This document shows, in pieces, positions 33,576-41,824 of a stretch of 64,000 nucleotides of DNA (its first letter is position 1; each line of letters starts with the position of its first letter). The translations under genes were made by a program, and so were the position numbers. The DNA is from JAGOUN01 sp040389005 (GTDB lineage Bacteria; Pseudomonadota; Gammaproteobacteria; JAGOUN01), in contig JAZKAS010000009.1 in NCBI GenBank assembly GCA_040389005.1, forward strand, positions 11,080 through 75,079, written 5' to 3'. The notes beneath the pieces are model-generated. The model did no database searches. It saw only the letters and a program-made list of their open reading frames with translations, and was not told the origin of the DNA.

Positions 33576-33627
33576 ATAACTAAAACAAGCAATAATTGAT
33601 AAAGGCTTGAAAGATTATTTTTCAGAT

Positions 33628-36600
33628 TTATCCCCAACTCTTTGCCGAGGATGAGGAACTTGAGGAGTCAGAGTTTGAAAAATCAACTTCATCACCATCA
33701 TCATTCAAATCAATGCGCGATTCATTATATCTAAACATAGAATCACCAGAATTCAAGAATGAAGAAATATTGCTCCTTCTTGACACAGCTTCATTTGACG
33801 TTCTTTGCATTTGTTCACCGAATCGGCCATCGACACTAAACTCTTCCTGGCTTTTTTCGTCATAGTCAGAAAAGGCATTTATATTACCTGCCTCCAAAAG
33901 CGCTTCTAATGAGTAAAGAAAATCATACCTATCTGTATCAACTTTTCTTTTTTGAATGAAAAATAACGAACATAAACAGGCCCAACCTTCATCCGACGAA
34001 GCCATGCACCATAATGCCATCAAAAGTACGCCGACTGCGCCTATTGTCCATCCGGCCCAACCGGGAAGTACATTCACTTTTTTAGAATCTACAACTTCGG
34101 ATACCGTCAAATTAACCAGGATAGGCGTAAGCGTTTCACGGACCATCGGGAAAAATGTCGGCATAGCAAAAGGCTTGCGGCTGCTTTTAGCAGTGCTAGG
34201 AGCAAGTGTGGTTGAAGCAACGCTCGGTACGACTGTCGGCGCTTCGCTAGGATCTGCACTCGGTACAACGGTAGGTACATCCGTCGGTGGCTCACTCGGT
34301 GTAACGGTGGGCGCTTGCACAGGGGCGTCGGTCGGCGCTTCACTCGGGAGAATGGTGGGATTTTGTGAATCCGTAGGCTTTGAGGTTGGAGCATCTATGG
34401 TCGTCGGCGCTTGCGACTCAGTCGGTGCGACGGTCGGTTTTTTGCTGGGAGCTTTCGTTTGCGTAAGTGTCGGAAAAAACGACGGCGCTCGACTCGGACG
34501 TACCGTCGGCGCGACACTCGGAACCGGCGGCACCCATACACTTGAAACAACAGCGACGTTTTCTAAAATAGTCGGCGACAGATTTCCTAGTGAACAAATT
34601 TGATCGGTGAGCACCGTATAGGGCGAATTCAACGCCGATACCGTCAATTGACTATCAATATAAAAAGAAAGTTCACGCCCAAGACCTTGTGCAATAGCCC
34701 AGCACCAGACCACAAATCCATTACCCAACGGACTTAATTTGCATTCATCTACATTATCGATGGTTGAGAAATGAACCCGCGTCGTACTCACTTGATTATT
34801 AGCCACTTTGGCCAACAAAACCGAATTGTAAAGTGTCGAGCTCGGTTCGGCCATCACCCCTACCGCATACGCTTGCAGTATAAATCCGGTGGTTGATAAA
34901 ACAACGCCATGCGTCAATTGGCCACTTGCTTGACAGATAAACGTTATCCCCATGCTTCTTAACATCATAAACGGTTGCAACGGTTGTGCCAAAGTAGGAT
35001 AAAAACCACCTACCTCTAAAGAGGCTCGTTGGCAAAATGAATCCTCAACCTCGCAAGGTGGCACCGCCACTACATTTGTAAACCGGCTGATTCCTCGGAG
35101 AACACTCCCACTCGTAACACCCCCTGTCGTATTGAATGTTGCCGAAAAAAGCACTTTCACACCCAATCTCATCGTATAACCAGACACCATCATACTTGGA
35201 TAATTAACCCCACAAGCCGCCGAAGTAATCACCGGCGTGTAGCCTGAGACCGCAAAGGCATAGCCTGAAAATCGACCACTTTGCGGATCAACCGATAACA
35301 CCACCCACTGACTCTGCGCGTCCTGCCCCACCACAAACACGGTATTTACATTTGGGTTATAGGCCATCGCTGCGATGCTTGGCAGCGCTATCGTTTCCTT
35401 CCATGCAATCTGCTGATGTTCTACACCGACATTCGCGATCGCCGTTGATTCGCCATTATCACTCTCACACGCAAAGACAATCGTGTTTTTTGCAATTGCC
35501 GCATGTTCTACCACGCAGGGCATGAGTTTCGACGCAGTCAGCGCACCATTATGGTCATATTCATTCAACCAATCGCCCTGAAAGTGAATCGATACATCTT
35601 GCCAATGCCCGACATCACCGAGAAATGTCTGATTTCCCATCGAAGCCGAATCATTGTACGACGTCCAATACGACACCGGCGTAGTCGGTTGTTGCGAAAT
35701 ACTCGGAATCGCCGTTGGTGACGCTACAGGAACCGCACTGGGCGTCCCCGTCGGTTGACGACTTGGCCTACGCGAAGGTTGACTCGTCGGACGACGATTT
35801 GGTTGACGCGACGGCTGCCCCGTCGGTTGGCGAGTCGGCTGAACACTCGGCATACGCGTCGGTTGCACTGTCGGCTGCGCTGAAGGTCGATTCGAAGGCC
35901 GACCACTCGGCTGATGCATAGGTTGACCCGACGGTTGCGACGACGGTCTGCGGCTTGGTTGCGTACTCGGAGAACGCGACGGCTGAGACGTCGGTTGACG
36001 AGAAGGATGGCGCGTTGGTTGACCACTGGGAACACACGTTGGTTGGACCGTCGGCCGCGCAGAAGGCCGACTCGAAGGACGGCGACTCGGCTGATTTGTC
36101 GGTTGCATCGACGGTTGACGCGTCGGTCTTCGCGACGGCTGAGACGTCGGTTGACCACTCGGCTGCAACGAAGGCTGACGTGAAGGCCTACCCGTCGGTT
36201 GACGAGACGGCATACGCGTCGGTTGACCCGTTGGTTGACGCGACGGATTTCTCGTCGGCTGACCCGTCGGCTGAACACTCGGCACGGAAGACGGTGGACT
36301 CGTCGGAAAACTACGCGGATACGTCGAAGGCCTGACCGTCGGAAAACCAGACGGCCGACCTAACGGCTGCATCGACGGTTGAGCCGAGGGCCTACGACTA
36401 GGTTGAGCACTTGGCATGTTTGAAGGCTGAACACTTGGCCGCAACGATGGCTGGCTTGAAGGCCTACTCGTCGGTTGACGAGACGGATTCCTCGTCGGCT
36501 GACCCGTCGGAAAGCCAGACGGCCGACCTGACGGCTGCATCGACGGTTGAGCCGAAGGCCTACGACTGGGTTGAGCACTTGGCATTTTTGAAGGCTGAGC

Positions 36601-37839
36601 ACCTGGCTGGGACGATGGCTGACCTGAAGGCCTACCCGTCGGTTGACGAGACGGCACACGCGTCGGTTGACCCGTTGGTTGACGCGACGGATTTCTCGTT
36701 GGCTGACCCGTCGGCAAACCTGAAGGTTGACGCGTCGGCTGAACACTCGGCCTTCTTGAAGGCTGCGCACTCGGACGAACACTCGGTTGAGATGTAGGTC
36801 GTGAAGACGGCTGCGTTGAAGGACGACTAGATGGTTGAATACTTGGACGACCGGATGGTTGCCGGGTTGGTCGATGCGATGGCTGACCTGAAGGACGCTT
36901 TGTCGGCTGAGTCGTCGGTTGAACACTCGGTTGACGCGACGGATGACCAGACGGTTGGATAGAAGGCTTGCCTGAAGGTTGCCGAGACGGTTGCGATGAT
37001 GGCCGCCGAATTGGCTGCTGGCTGGGTTGAGTAGTCGGTTGGGAAGAAGGCTGACCAGATGGTTGGCTCGGACGTGAAGAGGGTTGACTTGATGGCCGTC
37101 GAGTCGGCTGTCTGCTTGGTTGTGACGAAGGTTTACTTGTTGGAGATTGCAAAACAGTCACACTAATATCATCAATAGCAAAAAAACGCCCTACTATTGT
37201 ATGCCCTGTGATGCCCAGAGATTCAATTGAATTCCTAGCAACAAAATTTGTCGAGAATTTTTGATGTGGCCATCCATCGACTGACATTACAGCAGTTTTC
37301 GAGGCACATTTTAAAAATATAGTCCCCGCATTACCCAACCAAATAGTGACGCTATAAGTAGAACCAATCGTAAGAGATAAGTTTTGGCTCATACTCACAT
37401 TTGTTGTCATTTCAGTAAGAAATGAGTAGGTGCCTGTGTGTGCATTTGCTGTAGAGGGATACACAGCCCATCCCGTGCTAATTTGATTGGTTAATCCAAC
37501 CCACTTAATATTTCCTTCTTCTGCCCCTGGATTTTGAACTAAATTTAGAACAGCATTCTCAGCAAATGAGGTGGGATTTTGAGAAGGCCGACTTGTAGGC
37601 TGCCGACTCGGCTGACTCGTTGGCGAAGAAGATGCCCGCCCCATTCTTACCAACGAAGAAAACAGCAAAAAAGCCATCAACCAACGAAGAGAAAAAGCGC
37701 TTGCGCTGGCGAGTTTTGTTGACGAAAAAGAAGCAAACTCCTCTTCAACTTCCACGCTTTGAGCATCAGACGCACCATTCCACTCTGCCCACAGAGTCTG
37801 TGCCATACCCAATAGCTGAGAAGCCGTCCCCCACAACAT
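33628..37839 (-). CDS. Giant eukaryote-like PSxxPT-repeat membrane protein
   Basis: 1403 residues. An N-terminal hydrophobic segment (about 48-68, SLRWLMAFLLFSSLVRM) is a signal or anchor; a short repeat patch follows at 73-92. A jelly-roll-like domain (about 93-230; NLVQNPGAEEG, FAIDDISVTVL) recalls DUF642/CBM carbohydrate-binding modules. Residues about 232-716 are near-perfect P-[S/T]-x-x tetrads (PSRQPTSQPSRRPS style). A long beta-rich, possibly propeller-like region (about 720-1105), a second Pro/Thr stalk (about 1107-1225), one transmembrane helix (about 1256-1280) and an acidic Ser-rich tail follow. This is a type I cell-surface layout known from stramenopile algae. AAGGA stands 10 nt before the ATG. 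Confidence 0.9.
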   Translation of the reverse strand: MLWGTASQLLGMAQTLWAEWNGASDAQSVEVEEEFASFSSTKLASASAFSLRWLMAFLLFSSLVRMGRASSSPTSQPSRQPTSRPSQNPTSFAENAVLNLVQNPGAEEGNIKWVGLTNQISTGWAVYPSTANAHTGTYSFLTEMTTNVSMSQNLSLTIGSTYSVTIWLGNAGTIFLKCASKTAVMSVDGWPHQKFSTNFVARNSIESLGITGHTIVGRFFAIDDISVTVLQSPTSKPSSQPSRQPTRRPSSQPSSRPSQPSGQPSSQPTTQPSQQPIRRPSSQPSRQPSGKPSIQPSGHPSRQPSVQPTTQPTKRPSGQPSHRPTRQPSGRPSIQPSSRPSTQPSSRPTSQPSVRPSAQPSRRPSVQPTRQPSGLPTGQPTRNPSRQPTGQPTRVPSRQPTGRPSGQPSSQPGAQPSKMPSAQPSRRPSAQPSMQPSGRPSGFPTGQPTRNPSRQPTSRPSSQPSLRPSVQPSNMPSAQPSRRPSAQPSMQPLGRPSGFPTVRPSTYPRSFPTSPPSSVPSVQPTGQPTRNPSRQPTGQPTRMPSRQPTGRPSRQPSLQPSGQPTSQPSRRPTRQPSMQPTNQPSRRPSSRPSARPTVQPTCVPSGQPTRHPSRQPTSQPSRSPSTQPSRRPSSQPSGQPMHQPSGRPSNRPSAQPTVQPTRMPSVQPTRQPTGQPSRQPNRRPTSQPSRRPSRQPTGTPSAVPVASPTAIPSISQQPTTPVSYWTSYNDSASMGNQTFLGDVGHWQDVSIHFQGDWLNEYDHNGALTASKLMPCVVEHAAIAKNTIVFACESDNGESTAIANVGVEHQQIAWKETIALPSIAAMAYNPNVNTVFVVGQDAQSQWVVLSVDPQSGRFSGYAFAVSGYTPVITSAACGVNYPSMMVSGYTMRLGVKVLFSATFNTTGGVTSGSVLRGISRFTNVVAVPPCEVEDSFCQRASLEVGGFYPTLAQPLQPFMMLRSMGITFICQASGQLTHGVVLSTTGFILQAYAVGVMAEPSSTLYNSVLLAKVANNQVSTTRVHFSTIDNVDECKLSPLGNGFVVWCWAIAQGLGRELSFYIDSQLTVSALNSPYTVLTDQICSLGNLSPTILENVAVVSSVWVPPVPSVAPTVRPSRAPSFFPTLTQTKAPSKKPTVAPTESQAPTTIDAPTSKPTDSQNPTILPSEAPTDAPVQAPTVTPSEPPTDVPTVVPSADPSEAPTVVPSVASTTLAPSTAKSSRKPFAMPTFFPMVRETLTPILVNLTVSEVVDSKKVNVLPGWAGWTIGAVGVLLMALWCMASSDEGWACLCSLFFIQKRKVDTDRYDFLYSLEALLEAGNINAFSDYDEKSQEEFSVDGRFGEQMQRTSNEAVSRRSNISSFLNSGDSMFRYNESRIDLNDDGDEVDFSNSDSSSSSSSAKSWG
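35690..37145. repeat. 12-bp tandem coding repeat (P-[S/T]-x-x) with a 168-bp duplicated block
   Basis: About 120 units of 12 bp, each coding Pro-Ser/Thr-x-x, with degenerate third positions. Inside it, the block beginning at 36341 recurs at 36509, an offset of 168 bp or exactly 14 units, with few differences. The reverse frames are also open over long stretches because of the 12-bp periodicity. Confidence 0.9.
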
Positions 37840-38213
37840 TTTCTCTTGTTCCTTAAAAGATGACCAACCATTATCGTAAGTTTAGCAGATAACTTATGGT
37901 TAACCGTTAAGGAGCCCTTAAATGCTATAAATATTTTGGATGCTTTTGTACCAAATGACACCAGTTAAACACGAGTCATATTTACGCTTTTTTCACTTTC
38001 ATGCCAAGCTCACGCCAACTTTAGCCTCAGGTTAGCTGAACATGTACTAACTCATACTTGGTCTGACACTTCCAATTTTTTTTGAAAGTAACTGTCAGGT
38101 CAAGTTTAATTAAAACACTTTTCCTGCCAGATTTGTTTTTCTCATGCTAATGAAAACGTTGAAAAAATATAATATTGCCTTGATGCCGTACTCATCACAA
38201 CAACACTCTATAA
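37840..38213. other. Intergenic region without a recognisable gene
   Basis: 374 AT-rich bases between two minus-strand genes. It must hold the promoter of the repeat-protein gene; I see the palindrome GGTTAACC near 37898 and only poor -10 and -35 candidates. No coding signal was found. Confidence 0.5.
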
Positions 38214-39596
38214 TTACTTCTTCAGTGAATTTTCTTCAATTCCTAGCGCTCTTAATGTAAAAGCAAATACCTCAGACAGTGGCATTTTATCTGCAAACTC
38301 CTTCATCATCTCCTTATCAGAAATCCACAAATTCCCCAGACCAATATGATGACCACTCTTGATCGCTATGTGTGTAAAAAAATCGTTAAACCTACCGAGG
38401 CTCATATTATTTCCACAATGAATTTCCGCATCAGAAGAAACCTCATCCATATATATGGTATCAATATATAAATATCCGGCAGTAGTTTCTTCTAAGTCAA
38501 ATAGTTTTTTACCATTGACTCTAGAATTACTTAAAATTTCTATTGCACGCTTACGATCATGGTCATCAATATATCTATATTGCCAGCTACGGCTCATCAT
38601 TGGAAACACGTCGCCCGCCAATCTTAGTAGCTTGGCAAAGCTCTTATGATCATTCAAACGATAATAATTCATACCGCCAACATCTTCATGCTTGGTATAT
38701 GGAGCCTGCGATAATCCAGACAAAAGAATGATCAGAGTATCTTGATCATGCCCAACTTGTTTCAGTATATCGCCAAGAATTTTATCATAAATTTTATAAC
38801 CAAATGTAATGGGATCGTCAGCAGGATTAATGTCTGCATATTTTATTGAAGCATTAAAGGGTAAACTATCAAATGCACGCCAGTAATGATGCTGATAGTG
38901 TGCGCTGGCATTTAAGAACAAAGTATAAAATCCATAATTTGTTTTTTTTAATATACTCTTAAATATTTCTGCTAAAAATAAATCGAAAATTCCTGCTAAC
39001 TTCCATTTTGATTTGGCATTAATTTTTTGAGAGAATAATTGTTTAATAATTTTGAAATAGATGCTCAAAGGGAGCTTCAACCTGAAACACTCCTGCAATC
39101 CATTAACAATATCCTTATAGTTAACTTTAGTTGTAGCATGGCTTTGCACTTTTTTGGCTATTAAATCCCATAAGCCTCTCAATTTACTTGGATATGCTTC
39201 ATTATTTTGCGACCAAGGGTCTGGAAAAAATATTCCACCTTGTGTATTTTTGCGAGTAACATTCATGCTACCCAATATTCCTGACTCGACCCCATGATCA
39301 CTTAGCGTTTCCCAAATCTGTGGATGCTTGAGTTTATACACATCAGATAATCGAAATATCTGATGTTCTGAATAAGCCTTACCTGTATGTACAGTGCACC
39401 ATTGAATCCATGGCTCTAAATGCTCATATTTATCTTCAGATTGAGTTTTCAGAAATTTCCAATTTTTATTTATGTAAGAAAAGTTAGGTAACTCATGTCC
39501 TTTTTCAATTATTTTCTCAATAACTTCAGAAGAGATCTCATTAAATTCCAACTGAATTACTCGCTTATATTTTTTTGTTATTAAATTAGTCACCAT
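38214..39596 (-). CDS. Alkaline-phosphatase-superfamily-like protein of polysaccharide loci
   Basis: 460 residues, no membrane helix. The opening strand and helix, RVIQLEFNEISSEVIEKII then GHELPNFSYI, follow the alkaline phosphatase/phosphodiesterase fold start (GxDGxxxxxxxxxxxxGxxPNF), but the metal-binding Asp is replaced in EFNE. DTLIILLSGLSQAPY stands where DTxxxxxSDHG is usual, so the second metal site is also lost. Related ELNEFN proteins occur in exopolysaccharide clusters. A catalytically altered or non-enzymatic member is the best guess. It ends the minus-strand pair with the GT4 gene upstream. Confidence 0.55.
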   Translation of the reverse strand: MVTNLITKKYKRVIQLEFNEISSEVIEKIIEKGHELPNFSYINKNWKFLKTQSEDKYEHLEPWIQWCTVHTGKAYSEHQIFRLSDVYKLKHPQIWETLSDHGVESGILGSMNVTRKNTQGGIFFPDPWSQNNEAYPSKLRGLWDLIAKKVQSHATTKVNYKDIVNGLQECFRLKLPLSIYFKIIKQLFSQKINAKSKWKLAGIFDLFLAEIFKSILKKTNYGFYTLFLNASAHYQHHYWRAFDSLPFNASIKYADINPADDPITFGYKIYDKILGDILKQVGHDQDTLIILLSGLSQAPYTKHEDVGGMNYYRLNDHKSFAKLLRLAGDVFPMMSRSWQYRYIDDHDRKRAIEILSNSRVNGKKLFDLEETTAGYLYIDTIYMDEVSSDAEIHCGNNMSLGRFNDFFTHIAIKSGHHIGLGNLWISDKEMMKEFADKMPLSEVFAFTLRALGIEENSLKK

Positions 39597-39648
39597 ATCT
39601 CCTCATAATTATCCAAAATATTTATTCTATTACTCGCAATAAATTCCA

Positions 39649-40773
39649 TTAGAATTGCATGATTTTTAGCATTACTTGATTGACCTTATGTACATCGAAC
39701 CTCTCTCGTACAATTGATAAACTTTCTGCCCCCATCGATGCAATCATTGATGGGTTACGCACAAAGCTTAACATTACTTGATAAAGTGCTTCACTATTTT
39801 TGATGGGTACAAGAAAACCATTTTTACCATGCTCAACTGTTTGCCGACAACCAGGAGTATCCGTCGTAATAATTGGCCGCTTCATCGCCATCGCTTCTAG
39901 TACAGAGCGTGGCGTTCCTTCTCGATAGGAGGGCAATACATATACAGACGACTCTTGTAACGCGTCACGAACATCAATTTGTTTTCCTAGATTTTCTATC
40001 CCTGCGGATCCCCATGATTGAATAGTTTCTTTCGTAATGTTCGCCAGACAACTGTCTTGATAACCTACTAAACAACATCGAATTTTCGGATATTGAGCTT
40101 TCAAGCGCCGACAGGCTTCCACATACTCAAAAATTCCTTTTTCAGGTAAAAATCGTGCAATCATAAGAAATGTTATTTTTACTGGATATGGGGCTGGCGT
40201 AAAATAAGAAAGATCAACCCCCGAACCATTCACCACACTAGTTTTGGCTCTATTTACTAGTTTTAATTGACAAAAATAATCCCTGTCATCTTTATTTTGG
40301 AAAATTACACACTGACAAAAACTGAGCGCTAACTTATAAAGCAAACACACAATCGTTTTTATTAACGTTGCCTTTAACCCAGTCGCAATAAATGCATAGC
40401 CTAAACCGGTGATGAGCGCATGTTTATCCTTAACACCTGCAAAAAAAGCAGCCAAGCTTCCGTAAATCACGGGCTTAATTGTATATAAAATGCAAACATT
40501 TGGGCGAATTTCTTTGATTAACCGATATAAAGTTAATGCATATACTAAGCTGTTTATAATAGAGATAGACTGTCGATTCAAATCAACAGGATGAAAAGTA
40601 ACTGCAATTGAATTCAATTTCTCGCGCACTCCCTTTTCATCAGAACCAATTGCATGCACCTCATACCCTTCTTTAACGAATGCCTCAAGCAAATAGAAAC
40701 GAAAATTAATGAGCGACAACCCAGGCCCACCAATGATTAGTATACACTTCAATGATTGATCAATTTTTTTCAT
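39649..40773 (-). CDS. Glycosyltransferase, GT4 family
   Basis: 374 residues with GT-B fold. The N-terminal domain opens ILIIGGPGLSLINFRFYLLE, as in PglA/WbpX-like GalNAc or rhamnosyl transferases. The C-terminal domain has the donor site FLPEKGIFEYVEACR and the EGTPRSVLEAMAMKRPIITT motif with the GT4 Glu pair (EGxxxxxxEAxA). Adds a sugar from a nucleotide donor to the lipid-linked repeat unit at the cytosolic membrane face. The donor sugar cannot be deduced. Divergent from the Wza-like gene over about 200 AT-rich bases. Confidence 0.88.
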   Translation of the reverse strand: MKKIDQSLKCILIIGGPGLSLINFRFYLLEAFVKEGYEVHAIGSDEKGVREKLNSIAVTFHPVDLNRQSISIINSLVYALTLYRLIKEIRPNVCILYTIKPVIYGSLAAFFAGVKDKHALITGLGYAFIATGLKATLIKTIVCLLYKLALSFCQCVIFQNKDDRDYFCQLKLVNRAKTSVVNGSGVDLSYFTPAPYPVKITFLMIARFLPEKGIFEYVEACRRLKAQYPKIRCCLVGYQDSCLANITKETIQSWGSAGIENLGKQIDVRDALQESSVYVLPSYREGTPRSVLEAMAMKRPIITTDTPGCRQTVEHGKNGFLVPIKNSEALYQVMLSFVRNPSMIASMGAESLSIVRERFDVHKVNQVMLKIMQF

Positions 40774-40937
40774 AATTTCTCTTTTAAGCTTGTTTATTAT
40801 TCAAATTTTGTTTTTAATTTGATCTATTTTTGTTTTTATAAAGATTAGTCTTTGCATTTTTAAAACAGCTAATATACCCTGATCCCAGTTAAAAGTATGC
40901 GGTATTTCTGCTTGATATTTTTTTCCTCGAAAATTAT

Positions 40938-40967
40938 TTGGCTTGTAAGAAATGTCACACATATAGT
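40938..40967 (+). promoter_or_regulatory. Possible promoter of the wza-wzc operon
   Basis: TTGGCT (40938-40943), 18-nt spacer, TATAGT (40962-40967). It lies only 13 nt before the Wza-like ATG, giving a very short leader, so the call is tentative. Confidence 0.35.
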
Positions 40968-40980
40968 GGTTATTAAATAA

Positions 40981-41793
40981 ATGTTTGAAGCACGTCCTCA
41001 AAAAAATTTGAAAAATGCATGGAGTATTGTCTTAGCTTTTTTACTATCAGCCTGCTCAGTCCCCGGAACGTATTTTTCTGATTCAGATGTACAGAATGGC
41101 TACCAAGTTAATGGAAAGCCCGCACAATATGATGTTAATGAACTCAACGCAAAATGGCTAGAAAAACATCAAAATGACTCGCCTTATACTTATGTGATTG
41201 GCCCTTACGATATTTTAAATATTATTGTTTGGAATCATCCTGAATTAACAACGCCTACGAATCAACTAGCCACTCCCGAAGAAAATGGAATTTTAGTCGA
41301 TGAAGAGGGATTTATCTTCTTTCCTTTTGCAGGCAAAGTAAAAGTATCCGGCTTAACCTTCGACCAAGCACGCATTGTTATTGAAGAGAAACTCAAAGAG
41401 TATATTCGTGATCCACAATTAAGCGTTCGCGTGGCCATGTTTAGAAGCCAACAAATACAAATTGTTGGAGAAGTTGTAAAACCAGGCGTGATTCCTATTA
41501 CAGATAAACCACTTTCCACGATGGAAGCAATTAATATTGCTGGAGGGGTGAATTCTTTCACTGCCAACACTCGACAAATTTTTATTTTATACGAAAAATC
41601 TAACAAAATTTATATCTATTGGTTTGACGCACAAAACCCAACATCGGTTATTGCAGCCAATAAATTTTATTTACAAAACAATGTCATTATTTATGTGCCG
41701 CCAGCGGGTGTTTCTGCTTGGAACAGAGTGATTAGCCAAATTCTACCGATGACCTCTGGCGCAACCAGCACAGCACAGACTGTGATTAGTTAA
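40981..41793 (+). CDS. wza: Wza-like polysaccharide export lipoprotein
   Basis: 270 residues. The signal peptide ends in lipobox LLSAC (Cys near 25), so the mature protein is an outer-membrane lipoprotein. The poly-export domain (YVIGPYDILNIIVWNHPEL) is followed by an SLBB domain (IQIVGEVVKPGVIPITDKP) and an amphipathic C-terminus (WNRVISQILPM). It is shorter than E. coli Wza (379), with room for one SLBB rather than two. It forms the outer-membrane channel for capsule or exopolysaccharide and works with Wzc encoded 31 bp downstream. Confidence 0.9.
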   Translation: MFEARPQKNLKNAWSIVLAFLLSACSVPGTYFSDSDVQNGYQVNGKPAQYDVNELNAKWLEKHQNDSPYTYVIGPYDILNIIVWNHPELTTPTNQLATPEENGILVDEEGFIFFPFAGKVKVSGLTFDQARIVIEEKLKEYIRDPQLSVRVAMFRSQQIQIVGEVVKPGVIPITDKPLSTMEAINIAGGVNSFTANTRQIFILYEKSNKIYIYWFDAQNPTSVIAANKFYLQNNVIIYVPPAGVSAWNRVISQILPMTSGATSTAQTVIS

Positions 41794-41824
41794 AAAACAA
41801 GCCTTTGAAGAGAGTGTAAATTTT

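Noticed and set aside
33956..34603. Plus-strand frame of 215 codons rich in VGASVG repeats
   Set aside because: Antisense image of the Pro/Thr stalk in the C-terminal part of the repeat protein; glycine/valine repeats arise from the reverse complement of P-T codons.
35715..36797. Long plus-strand frames (ADSAE-, SVDETAYASVDP- and RRRLTRR-like) opposite the PSxxPT tract
   Set aside because: They are frame shadows of the 12-bp repeat, with strongly periodic low-complexity products and no ribosome-binding sites; the minus-strand frame is the continuous 1403-residue gene.
35690..37145. Regular repeats that could suggest a CRISPR array
   Set aside because: The unit is 12 bp without spacers, in frame and coding; no cas genes are present.
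40801..41001. 66-codon minus-strand frame before the Wza-like gene
   Set aside because: Lys/Ile-rich translation of an AT-rich intergenic region with no family resemblance; it runs into the Wza-like start.
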